Assembly (NCBI GenBank): GCA_034696485.1
Contig: JAQIWT010001640.1
Location: 1-10,024, forward strand
DNA from: Isohypsibius dastychi
Lineage: Eukaryota > Tardigrada > Eutardigrada > Parachela > Isohypsibiidae
Direction: 5' to 3'
Length of the DNA stretch: 10,024 nucleotides
Below are positions 1 through 7,319 of this stretch, piece after piece. The translations under genes were made by a program, and so were the position numbers. The notes beneath the pieces are model-generated. The model was given only the letters and a program-made list of their open reading frames with translations. It was not told where the DNA came from and ran no database searches. Positions within the stretch are counted from its first letter, which is position 1. Every line of letters starts with the position of its first letter.

Positions 1-647
1 ATATACATCAACATTTCAGCGGACTCTGCCATCCTGCAATACAAAGCCAATCTAGATTGCGATCTAACTCTGATTGGTGAAGAGTTCTCCAAGAAACCTT
101 ACGCTCTTGCGGTGCAAGAAGGCTCAGCACTTCGGGACCAGTTATCGGGGGTGTAAGTTAGACTCAGCTCAGTTTATGCCAACTGTGATGAAGTAATATG
201 GCCTCTTGCTTCCGTAGAATCCTGAAACTTTTGAACCAACGTGAGCTAGAGCTGATGCGTGAAGAATGGTGGCAGACAAAGAACCAAAAGGCTTGTTCGA
301 ACGGGGGTGATGAAAACGAAGGCATTTCGATTCAGAACATTGGGGGTGTCTTCATTCTGGTCCTGATTGGCACAATACTAGCATGTATCATGCTGGCGTT
401 TGAGTATTACTGGTACCGAAAGCGTGGGGTCAAGCAAGCAGAGGAAGCGGAGCGAAAAACCAAGTATGCAGCAGACAATTTAGCAGTTCAACATTCGGAG
501 AACTTCCAAGCCAATTACAATACTGATTATAACACCCGCTTCCATAATGTGTTCACCCAGCCCGACTCAACTACCGGAAAGGATAAAGAACAGGAAAACA
601 AAGACAATTCAAACCACGAACGGGAACAACAGCGAAAAGACCAGTAA
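1..647 (+). CDS. Ionotropic glutamate receptor (non-NMDA type), C-terminal exons
   Basis: This is the 3' end of a ligand-gated cation channel subunit that opens on binding glutamate at synaptic membranes. The gene runs in from the left edge. Exon A (1-152) is read in frame 1; exon B (218-645, stop 645-647) joins it through a split Val codon. Exon A encodes the late S2 ligand-binding lobe, including D-C-D-L-T-L-I-G and the G-S-A-L-R-D block. Exon B continues with the helix ending R-E-E-W-W. The Cys at 58-60 and the Cys at 294-296 match the conserved S2 disulfide pair. I-Q-N-I-G-G-V-F then opens the fourth membrane segment (about 342-416), followed by basic R-K-R. The tail of about 76 residues is very hydrophilic (Gln, Asn, Glu, Lys) and shows no obvious PDZ ligand. 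The I-Q-N-I-G-G-V-F motif fits kainate/AMPA-like subunits better than NMDA ones. Family assignment is secure; the subtype is not. The ATG at 198 lies inside the intron and is not a start. Confidence 0.93.
153..217 (+). other. 65-base intron in the glutamate receptor gene
   Basis: The donor GTAAGT begins at 153 and the acceptor TAG ends at 217 after a pyrimidine-containing stretch (CCTCTTGCTTCCGTAG). Without splicing the receptor frame stops at once (GTG TAA). Removing these bases restores a continuous receptor sequence across S-G-V / I-L-K-L. The intron is phase 2. Confidence 0.9.
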
Positions 648-881
648 AACTTATCGACAGACGCTGGCATAGCACGAACTAAGCATGAAAACCTTTTGCA
701 ATATTGGTTTTTCAATCGTGAACTTGATTATAAATTTCATGTTGCGCTAATTTCTCGGACTGCGTCAGCTGCTTTTCAAATTTATTTTTTTTAATTTTGC
801 GCTGTCAAGACTCCTCGCTCATGAAAAGCCTGTCATTGTCATTATGGGCAGTTAGTCAGAAATTCCTGCGGTTTGAAAACC

Positions 882-887
882 AATAAA
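882..887 (+). terminator. AATAAA polyadenylation signal, proximal
   Basis: A canonical hexamer lies about 235 bases after the receptor stop codon, on the same strand, with T-rich sequence after it (around 900-925). It is the first AATAAA after the stop and so the default 3' end of the receptor mRNA. Confidence 0.6.
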
Positions 888-1041
888 ATAAGTCACTCGT
901 TTCCTAGAATTTTTATTCCCTTGAACGTCACATTTTGCTGTCAAAACGTGTGTGGATGACTAAAATGGTGGCGCGTGCAAAAGTGCCGGCGACCACCGTT
1001 GACAACACTTTTTTGCCGTTTTGTGTACATGCAGTATAATT

Positions 1042-1065
1042 AATAAATGATATATCGAAAATAAA
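1042..1065 (+). terminator. AATAAA polyadenylation signals, distal pair
   Basis: Two more AATAAA hexamers (1042-1047 and 1060-1065) sit in an AT-rich block. They could give a longer receptor 3' untranslated region if the signal at 882 is bypassed. Which of them is used cannot be told from sequence. Confidence 0.35.
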
Positions 1066-2600
1066 AAACGCAAGCTAGCTCGCTACTATCAAACTTTGAT
1101 TTCGATTTGGAGGGATTGAACACGATCAGACCTGATTTTCTAGACGTGCTCGCACACATATTTGGATTTGCCTTTGTCATGATGGTTCTGGAATATAACA
1201 GCTATGGGCTGTTGGAATTCGATTCTGAACGAAACAGTTCAGGTGGGTAGGTGGGCGGGTTTGATGCCAAGCGGGGAACACAACGCTTACTCCACGTGCT
1301 CATCAGTGGAAAATAACATGGCGTTGGTGTAAGTGTTGGCGTTTCCCGCTCAATCAGTTTGTGCAAGGATGGGTCGCGACTACTTGGCTGTACACTCGGT
1401 TCAGTAATTTACTGGAAAACTCTCGTAGACTTAACATTGGAGTTTTCCAGTAAATTTCTTAACGTAGTGTATGTGCATCTCCGGCTGATTCGGAGAGACA
1501 GTTTTCTAAAGCTAGAAAGGTCATGAACCCTTGGCTTAACCGGTTGGGTTCCAAGGCAATGCAAGCGACAATTTGCCTTCAATCTTGGTTACAGAATCCT
1601 GAACTCGTTGGCTCAATGGTCAGAGATATTTTTGAATAATGCGTTCTGGTTGTTCATTGTGAAGTTAAGATACAGACAGTCTTTTTTTGTTGTGTCGGTG
1701 AATTGAGAAAAATTCCAGTGATGACTCAACACGTGGGTGCGACTGACTCGAAACGCGCTATGAGGAAATAAGGCTTTTGCCTAAATCCTTAGGTTCCTGA
1801 AATTTCCAGGTAGCTGCTAAGGGAGCCGGTAAAAATCGAGGGAGGCTATTCCCTTCGCCTAAAATTCTGAGGCTAGGATTCCCTACTTTACTCGCCACCC
1901 CTTCGGGAAACAAAAAAGGCTGACTCATCAACGGTAGATCAAAATCTGCTGGGGAGTACGGGGAATATAACGGATTCGAAGATGATGGTCCAAATATGAA
2001 AGGATTGGGCTGAAAAAGTGAGGGTATGGGATTGGAAGATAAAGGGATGTATGGGCTTCGACAGTCAGCAGAATGAGAAGTGTTTATTTATGCAAGAGTT
2101 TATTTCGATTACCATTTCTCCTACCTGCTTTGTCCTCCCGTCCTCTCCTCCTTTTAAGTGCTCGGCTGTCGTGCGGCTGACTTACAACAAGTGTCCTGGA
2201 GCGGCGGTTGTTATCAGGAAGATTAGGACATGATCAGGTAAACCAGAAACTGTTCAAATAACGTGTAAGTGTGTAACGTATGTTACCGTTGAGGATTCGC
2301 ATAACGACTGTTGCTAGCGTCTGGTCGCAGTCGATTTTCGGGTCACGTGATCTTGCAGATTCGAGATTGAAAACCACACCAAGTCCCAAGCAGTCGTTGA
2401 TCGTATCTGGAATTCAGATGGGTAATGTGGGTAGTGCTATAAACCAACTGATACGATACGTATGACATTTTTAGGTCTAGAGCAATGCCGTTGGCTGACC
2501 AATAATCTCCTCACTCATGACTTGCAATTTCAAAGGTTGTACTTCCATATGCGGTTCTTGGGATTGCGAGTGAGCATTTTGCAAGGTTCTAGTAGCATCG
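1066..2600. other. Gene-free intergenic stretch
   Basis: No supported gene was found on either strand. Frames of 61-71 codons at 2018-2233 and 2280-2465 have no recognisable domain, splice support or promoter and look like chance. The only structured element I see is the inverted repeat at 1406-1456. Confidence 0.5.
1406..1456. repeat. Perfect 17-bp inverted repeat with 17-base loop
   Basis: The left arm 1406-1422 (AATTTACTGGAAAACTC) is the exact reverse complement of the right arm 1440-1456, separated by 17 bases. Pairing stops at 1405/1457, where both bases are T. A transcript from either strand could fold into a 17-bp stem. No coding frame or recognised transposon end surrounds it. It could be a fold-back element remnant or a structured RNA. 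Confidence 0.85.
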
Positions 2601-2804
2601 AACGGGTAGCTTGACTATCGAGTACTTTGATCATAACAGTGGAAGTATTCGCACTGTTTCTGACATCACAAAAGTACTCTGTATTTCAAACCTCAAACCT
2701 ATGATATTAGGGAGAACAGATTTTGCAAAGGAGGGGGTGTGGCTGGTGATGTTACCCATGGACTCAACATCGGCAAAACCTCAAACCTTTACTACTGAAC
2801 AAAG

Positions 2805-2812
2805 TATAAATA
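2805..2812 (+). promoter_or_regulatory. TATAAATA box candidate
   Basis: TATAAATA is followed by a GC-rich stretch that can fold back (CACCCC at 2813-2819 region against GGGGTG at 2826-2831). An ATG opening a 115-codon frame lies at 2853, about where a short leader would end. Such boxes occur often by chance in AT-rich DNA, so support is positional only. Confidence 0.2.
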
Positions 2813-2852
2813 CACCCCCCTGGGAGGGGTGGACAATAAGGCAACCGGTGTG

Positions 2853-3200
2853 ATGCGGTTCGTGACACAATTGCTGCCAATGGCCAGGACACAATGTCGA
2901 TTTTCTGGCTGCACGGAGAGAAGGTTGGAGAAGAGAATGTTTCTGGTAAAACAAAACTTAACGACCCAGTTTACACGTCCGCTCCAAGGTGCGCCAGCTA
3001 ATAAGTTGAATGAAGATGGCCCAAAAGTCGCTGTGTATTCGTCAATCCACTACGCAATACTCTGCCGGTGCAGGCAACGAAATCGGGCCGATTTTACTTT
3101 AGTACGTTTTGCGATTCTATTCCACAATTTATCGGACTCAAAAGCCATGAATTGTTTCTGCGGTCAAAAGCATTCGGGAATATTTTTCTTGCGTCAATGA
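2853..3200 (+). CDS. Unrecognised 115-codon open frame downstream of a TATA-like box
   Basis: The frame opens at ATG 2853 and closes with TGA at 3198-3200. It has no family I recognise. The product would be basic, with Cys clusters (C-R-C-R near the middle, C-F-C-G near the end) and no clear signal peptide or membrane segment. Two other frames in the same stretch also look mildly protein-like: 2611-2853 in frame 1, and a frame open from about 2841 to 3003. This ambiguity argues that none of them may be real, or that a decayed coding sequence with a frame slip lies here. The TATAAATA at 2805 is the only extra support. I keep it as a low-confidence candidate. Confidence 0.12.
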   Translation: MRFVTQLLPMARTQCRFSGCTERRLEKRMFLVKQNLTTQFTRPLQGAPANKLNEDGPKVAVYSSIHYAILCRCRQRNRADFTLVRFAILFHNLSDSKAMNCFCGQKHSGIFFLRQ

Positions 3201-4440
3201 GTAACGATCTAAAATAACTGTTGTCATTTACTGTGCCAATTTTATCCCGCTGCCACGAACCTGATTCTTACAAGAATTAGCCAGAAGTACAATCAATGGA
3301 CACCGAATAATGAGCGAAATGATTTTCCGTTGGTGAACTTTACGCTCTTTTAACTGCACGTAGGATTGAAATCGGGTTGCACGATAATTATGATATAAAA
3401 TGTTACGTTAATTTCCTCAATCGAAACCTCCGATGATAGTTGAAATGGTGAGGTGTGAACGAACCGAGAGTGGCTGCGGGAAATAGGACGTTAGCTTGCA
3501 AGACTAGGACGTTGGGCGACGAGCCCGACAACGTGACCTTTTCCTGGACAAACTAAAGCCCCCTTTATTGATCATGAAGGGTGGGTGGGAGGAAAGCGAA
3601 AATTCGAAAACAAGCGAAACGAAAATGAACGAATGAAGCAAACCATCCAAGAAAGGGAAAGGGGAAATCCCCGTAAGCGAATGAAACATCCATCGACAAC
3701 AATGCGCAGCGACTACTGCGCGTTACATAGGGAACAAAGAGGGAAGGAAAACATTGTCTCTTATTCGAAATTAACAAACAATAATAGATAAATTATTGAA
3801 CATTTTATTTGCAATCACTTGCGTCACCATATTGTTTTTTTCACTTTAATGAGTCTCTTGTAATGTCTGCTATTTCAAGGTTTACCATCTATTTCGAATG
3901 GTTACTAGACTATTCTTTAACATGGCAGGATATTGACAGCTGTCTACATTCAAGGTAGGTTATGTATTTTGACCTGCGAAAAAAGCGCTGGTTTCTGGCT
4001 ACTCAGAGCCCGTTTAATAGCATTCAGGTTAACCTAGCTTGTCAACTGACAATTCAGGTTGTCGATGTTTGAAAATGCTTGATACTGTTTTTCTAGAACA
4101 TAATTTGTTCATATTCACGACGCAACAGATACGCTTGGCGGTGACATGATACCTACAGGATACCCCTGTATGACGTGGAATAAATCCACCATCACGAAAC
4201 AAAAACTACGCTCGTGTGACAAAGATCTGAAGAAATTAGGCGACCCTTTAATATTGATTTGAAGCGAAGACACAAACGGGTAGAATCTTTTCGCCGAATT
4301 TCTCCATCAAAGTTTCCGTTCTTGTGTTGGCCAGGCATTGACAAGAATGCAACATGAATCAGTCAGTATTGAACCTCAAGCCAGTATAAACCTTCTAGGT
4401 GTTTTTCCACTTTACACTACACTCGTTCTTAATTCTTTGC
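3201..4440. other. Gene-free stretch
   Basis: Apart from the purine-rich tract there is no supported gene, RNA or mobile element. A good 5' splice site lookalike (CAAG/GTAGGT) occurs near 3955, with no open frame leading into it that I can support. Confidence 0.45.
3580..3750 (+). repeat. Purine-rich, strand-asymmetric tract with short CGAAA-type iterations
   Basis: The + strand here is strongly A/G-rich. Degenerate iterations such as GCGAAAA, TCGAAAA, GCGAAAC and ACGAAAA occur around 3595-3630, and a nearly pure purine run (GAAAGGGAAAGGGGAAA) around 3651-3667. Frames open on both strands here because of the skewed composition, not because of any recognisable product. Confidence 0.5.
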
Positions 4441-5007
4441 AGACCATTGAGAGCCTTCTTTATTGATTATTTTTTGAAGTCCTGGAGATTTGCTGTTTAT
4501 TTTATGACCTCATGCTTATTGTCTTATGCTTCGGCCGTTTTCTTGTTTCAAAATGTCCATAAAGTAGGACAATGGTAGTGTTTGTTTTCATGAGCTTGGT
4601 TGATACACGTACGATGTCCGAAGAATCTGCATGACTGTGTGATATCCGCCATCATACAAGCGATAATTTCACCACTCCAAACTATGCTTTCTCTGGAAAC
4701 TTTTTGGTGAACTAGTTCTGGCAATTTACCAGGGGCCGTACAGCGTCCTTGCGAAAGATTTTCATCAAAGTGATGGAGTTCTTCCGAATCTTTCATAGTC
4801 GGATTTCAATCGTGGGTCCTGGCTGCTCTGAAATCTCGAAGTCCAGTTGAACGGTGTGGCAAAAGAAAACTGCTCGTGTTGCCTCGAGGGTTCCGAGCCT
4901 GGCGAAGGCAGATATTCAAGAAATTGGGGTCAACGGACTCATCGTGACTCCAAGCGTCGGACCCGATGTTTTTTTGCAAGCACGGTTTGTTTGTTTTCTC
5001 TTTCTAG

Positions 5008-5129
5008 GCTACTTGAAAATTAAGGAAAAGCATCTTCAAAAACAACCGCTGCAGCGACAGTTGAATTATCAGCACAGAACGGAAACGGTATGGGGAGAAC
5101 ATCCGTACTATAATTGCTGGTGCAATTAA
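5008..5129 (+). other. Possible orphan exon behind a strong 3' splice site
   Basis: A near-ideal pyrimidine tract (TTGTTTTCTCTTTCTAG, ending at 5007) precedes a frame that starts Y-L-K-I-K-E-K and stays open to TAA at 5127-5129. The peptide would be Gln/Lys-rich with a Trp/Tyr/Cys-containing end. A GTATGG at 5088 could serve as a donor. No upstream partner exon was identified, so this may be a cryptic splice site. Confidence 0.15.
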
Positions 5130-5196
5130 CCAGTCTGATGGTCAGTGATGACAAAGTGTTCCTTACGAATCGCCCTCGCATGCTGATGTTTCGATG

Positions 5197-5302
5197 CCGC
5201 GGGGGTCGCGCGCTGTATACGATATCGTACTGCTGACGTCAGATATTGGATGGCCGAATTCGGAGTAGATCAGCTGGCGGAATCCGCCAACCCCGAAAGG
5301 GG
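5197..5302. repeat. Cluster of perfect palindromes and hairpins
   Basis: Within 106 bases lie CCGCGG (5197-5202), TACGATATCGTA (5218-5229), CTGACGTCAG (5233-5242) and CCGAATTCGG (5254-5263). TGGCGGA-A-TCCGCCA (5275-5289) and CCCC-GAAA-GGGG (5291-5302) follow. The last forms a GNRA-type tetraloop hairpin if transcribed from the + strand. All were checked base by base. Their function is unknown. Confidence 0.9.
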
Positions 5303-5390
5303 ACATTGAATCAAAGAAAGCGAAACTCTCTGAGTGCCACCACCTGCCTTTTGGTGACCCACCTCTCGTATTAATCGGACTGAACTGACT

Positions 5391-5420
5391 GAAGTAGAAG
5401 TAGACGTTGAAGTAGACGTT
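5391..5420 (+). repeat. Short tandem repeat, two copies of a 12-mer plus half copy
   Basis: GAAGTAGACGTT occurs twice back to back (5397-5408, 5409-5420), preceded by GAAGTA (5391-5396). It borders the palindrome-rich block and could be the microsatellite tail of a retroposon. Confidence 0.85.
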
Positions 5421-5547
5421 GCCGCTTATAACAGATGGCTGTCTGGGCAAGTGAAATTTAGTTAGACTCATGTCCATAACAAGGACCACGTCCTACTCAG
5501 GAGTTGTTTTATGAACACATCTCTCGCCTTCAGTTAGCCCACAAAAC

Positions 5548-5790
5548 TCAGTGCCAGTCATGGCTTTCTTGTAATATCCAGCACGTTTCCCCAGAAATTC
5601 TGCTCCATTCCGCGTATGCCCGTTTAGGCATGTTATCCGCCAGTTCGTACCTCAGAAGTCCCATCATACGATCAAGTTGTTCTGGGCTGACGACAGTCAT
5701 GTCTGAACATGGCTGCAAAAATCCACTGTCAGCTACTGTAATGTCAGCTAAAAGGTCACGGGTGTCTCCAGTTATTCGCAATATTCGCAA
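5548..5790 (-). other. Unrecognised 80-codon open frame
   Basis: The frame opens after a TGA and has no ATG at its start (first codon TTG); an internal ATG follows a TTTTTGCAG/CC sequence that resembles a 3' splice site (near 5713). The product has no recognised domain. The opposite strand is also open here over 128 codons (5504-5890), so at most one can be real and possibly neither. A perfect 9-base tandem duplication (ATTCGCAAT, 5774-5791) lies at its start. Confidence 0.12.
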
Positions 5791-5890
5791 TCACTACTCA
5801 CCTAATTTTACATTTTCAACGTTCCGAATAACTGCACAGTTCGCCAAAAACAAGCAAGAAGAGAAAATTAAGGAGGAAATGATAGAGTGA

Positions 5891-6301
5891 TCTATTTTGT
5901 CGCGAGCAAAATGGTGCGTTCGCTGAAGTCAGCTAAATCACTTTACTCGAACCAGTGATCAGCAGCTAATTAAGATAAACGCCAGATATCCGCGTTTCGG
6001 GAGAGCACATACTGCCTCTTTAGCGCTGTTTCTTTTTTTAATGGCAGTTTAAGCTCAACAGGTGACGGTCAGGGTGACAGGCAATACCAGTGCGGTACAT
6101 GTTATCAAATGGGCATTTCCAATTCGGAGGGTTGATGAGTTCACTCAGTGACATTGATTAACTAACTAGTGATTAACCACTGACTCAATAATATGCAACT
6201 GAGAAAAACTGGATGAAAGAATTAAGTGGCTGGACCGGCGTTATCAATCAGCAAGCGTGGCGGAGCGGCCATATAATAAGTGTGCTGGAATATGACTGAT
6301 T
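5891..6301. other. Gene-free stretch, probable 3' flank of the - strand peptide gene
   Basis: No open frame is supported. It would include the 3' untranslated region of the candidate precursor gene to the right, with ATTAAA on the - strand at 6037-6042. Two copies of TGATTAAC (6155-6162, 6170-6177) sit between TCAGTG and CACTGA (6145-6150, 6178-6183). Confidence 0.35.
6037..6042 (-). terminator. ATTAAA polyadenylation signal candidate
   Basis: ATTAAA, the commonest variant of the poly(A) hexamer, occurs on the - strand about 260 bases after the stop codon of the candidate peptide precursor. No AATAAA was found on that strand between the stop and this point. Confidence 0.25.
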
Positions 6302-7259
6302 TCAGAACCATCGCGCTTTTTCTGCTGGAGAAGCGCTGAATGGCCTTTGGGCATTCTTTTCAATCCTGTCCGATTTTTTCTTGTAGCTCGAAAGGTGTGG
6401 CGATTCTTTGGACTGTTTTGTCGCACCAAATCCCGATCGTTTACCCAAATACCAGGTTGCCACAGTGGCGCGTTGTTTCGCCACAGGATCTACGAACCAC
6501 ATTTCGTCGAAATTCTGAGCCTCCACTAACGACTCAGTGTGCAACAGTTGCGATCGTTTTTGTCCCGGCTGTTTACGACCAAAAAATGGTTGTGTTTTCA
6601 GGGTTTTCGTGATTGCGGATCGTTTCGAGCGGCCGTTGACGGAGGTGTTTCCGTCATGCATAATTTTGGATAAGAACAATAATGTTTTAGTTGAGACTCG
6701 CAACGTTGACAAGTGATGCCGGTGGTGATTTATATCTGGAACACTGTGTTCAAGGCGACTCAGGAGAGTCGAACGGCTGGGTCCATCCGGGTCTCGGCGT
6801 GGATTGTTGGGGCAAGCTACAACAACAGGTCATACAGTCACTCACATCAACACTGAGCCAAACAAATCGACATATACATGTTACTGGAAGAACAACATAG
6901 GATGAAGACGTAAACAGTAATCATGAATTGTACTGAAAAAGCGCAAATCAAACAAATACGCCGGATTCGGAAATGTTGCTCTCGGTGAATCAGGGGCTAG
7001 TCGCGCACGCCGATTCATAAGCCACTTTTGATAAATTTGTGGAAAAAGTTCAGTGGCCGTCTTTTAACAGTTTTTTCTTTCCGTGGATATTACGTGGATC
7101 AATGTTTGAGACGTAATTTGTACCTTTGCAGGGATAGCAAAAAACCGATTGTTGAAAGGTCAGCAGAACCAGGCATAACACTGCAGCCATACACAGTCTG
7201 GTTGACGAGGGAAGAATTCGGCATCCAGGAAGAAACATCATCGCGTATTGTGTCCTCAT
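6302..7259 (-). CDS. Candidate secreted neuropeptide precursor, two exons
   Basis: Predicted exon 1 is 7259-7124 and exon 2 is 6816-6302; the intron (7123-6817) has donor AAAG/GTACAA and acceptor TGTTGTTGTAG. The phases match and give about 216 residues. Residues 24-35 (M-A-A-V-L-C-L-V-L-L-T-F) form a hydrophobic core after a basic stretch, as in a secretory signal peptide, with possible cleavage near residue 40. The spliced product then shows C-x2-C-x2-C (41, 44, 47). Exon 2 has Lys-Arg-Ser at 110-112, 132-134 and 171-173. Gln-Pro-Phe-Phe-Gly-Arg-Lys (121-127) and Trp-Tyr-Leu-Gly-Lys-Arg (167-172) match the Gly-dibasic signal for cleavage and C-terminal amidation. Predicted peptides would end -PFF-amide and -WYL-amide. 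The second reading frame of exon 1 is also open, and the unspliced frame ends at 7050 with its own Gly-Lys-Lys-Lys site. I do not recognise the family. The donor is mediocre and the n-region long, so confidence is moderate. Confidence 0.4.
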
Positions 7260-7289
7260 CGATAAAAAGTCTATTTGAATGAGATGTTC

Positions 7290-7319
7290 CTGAAAAGGAC
7301 AAGGAATCGAAAAGGTTAG
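7290..7319 (-). promoter_or_regulatory. 3' splice site (cis or spliced-leader trans-splice acceptor)
   Basis: Reading the - strand, CTAAC (7319-7315) fits a branch point. It is followed by a pyrimidine-rich tract and CAG ending at 7290, with the branch adenosine about 26 bases upstream. A 30-base leader then leads to the ATG at 7259. In flatworms such a site directly ahead of a start codon may accept a spliced leader, but the sequence alone cannot separate trans- from cis-splicing. Confidence 0.5.

Larger units (their letters stand above)
648..1065 (+). other. Probable receptor 3' untranslated region
   Basis: The stretch lies between the receptor stop and the last of the clustered AATAAA signals. 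It has no supported coding frame and is T-rich in places (for example 781-795). Its extent depends on which poly(A) signal is used. Confidence 0.5.
5163..5489 (-). repeat. Possible dispersed repeat fragment (palindrome-rich, 108-codon frame)
   Basis: This block differs from its surroundings. It is more GC-rich, holds many short palindromes and ends beside a small tandem repeat. The - strand is open for 108 codons, with an ATG at codon 5 of the frame. The product is unrecognised and lacks reverse transcriptase, integrase or transposase motifs. A compositional island with a tandem-repeat flank is typical of retroposon or satellite fragments, but repeat status cannot be shown from one copy. Confidence 0.3.

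Noticed and set aside
198-217. ATG at 198 as the start of a 149-residue protein
   Set aside because: It lies in the intron; the homologous receptor sequence begins only after the acceptor at 217 and joins to the exon ending at 152.
527-715. 62-codon frame on the - strand
   Set aside because: It is antisense to the receptor tail exon and has no independent support.
3504-3791. Overlapping frames on both strands
   Set aside because: They come from the purine-rich composition, which lacks stop codons in several frames; the products are low-complexity.
4548-4796. 82-codon frame on the - strand
   Set aside because: It has an ATG, but a stop lies four codons upstream. No recognised domain, promoter or splice site accompanies it, and the length is within chance for this window.
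6340-6612. + strand frames of 60-90 codons over 6340-6612 and 6691-6900
   Set aside because: They are antisense to the candidate precursor exon 2 and intron, and have no domain or splice support.
7099-7302. Alternative frame of the - strand exon at 7124-7289 (F-I-D-E-D-T-I-R-D-D)
   Set aside because: It is open and fits the same splice sites, but begins without an ATG. The overlapping frame has an ATG, a hydrophobic signal-like core and a phase-compatible second exon with processing sites. It stays a possible alternative if the exon turns out to be internal to another gene.
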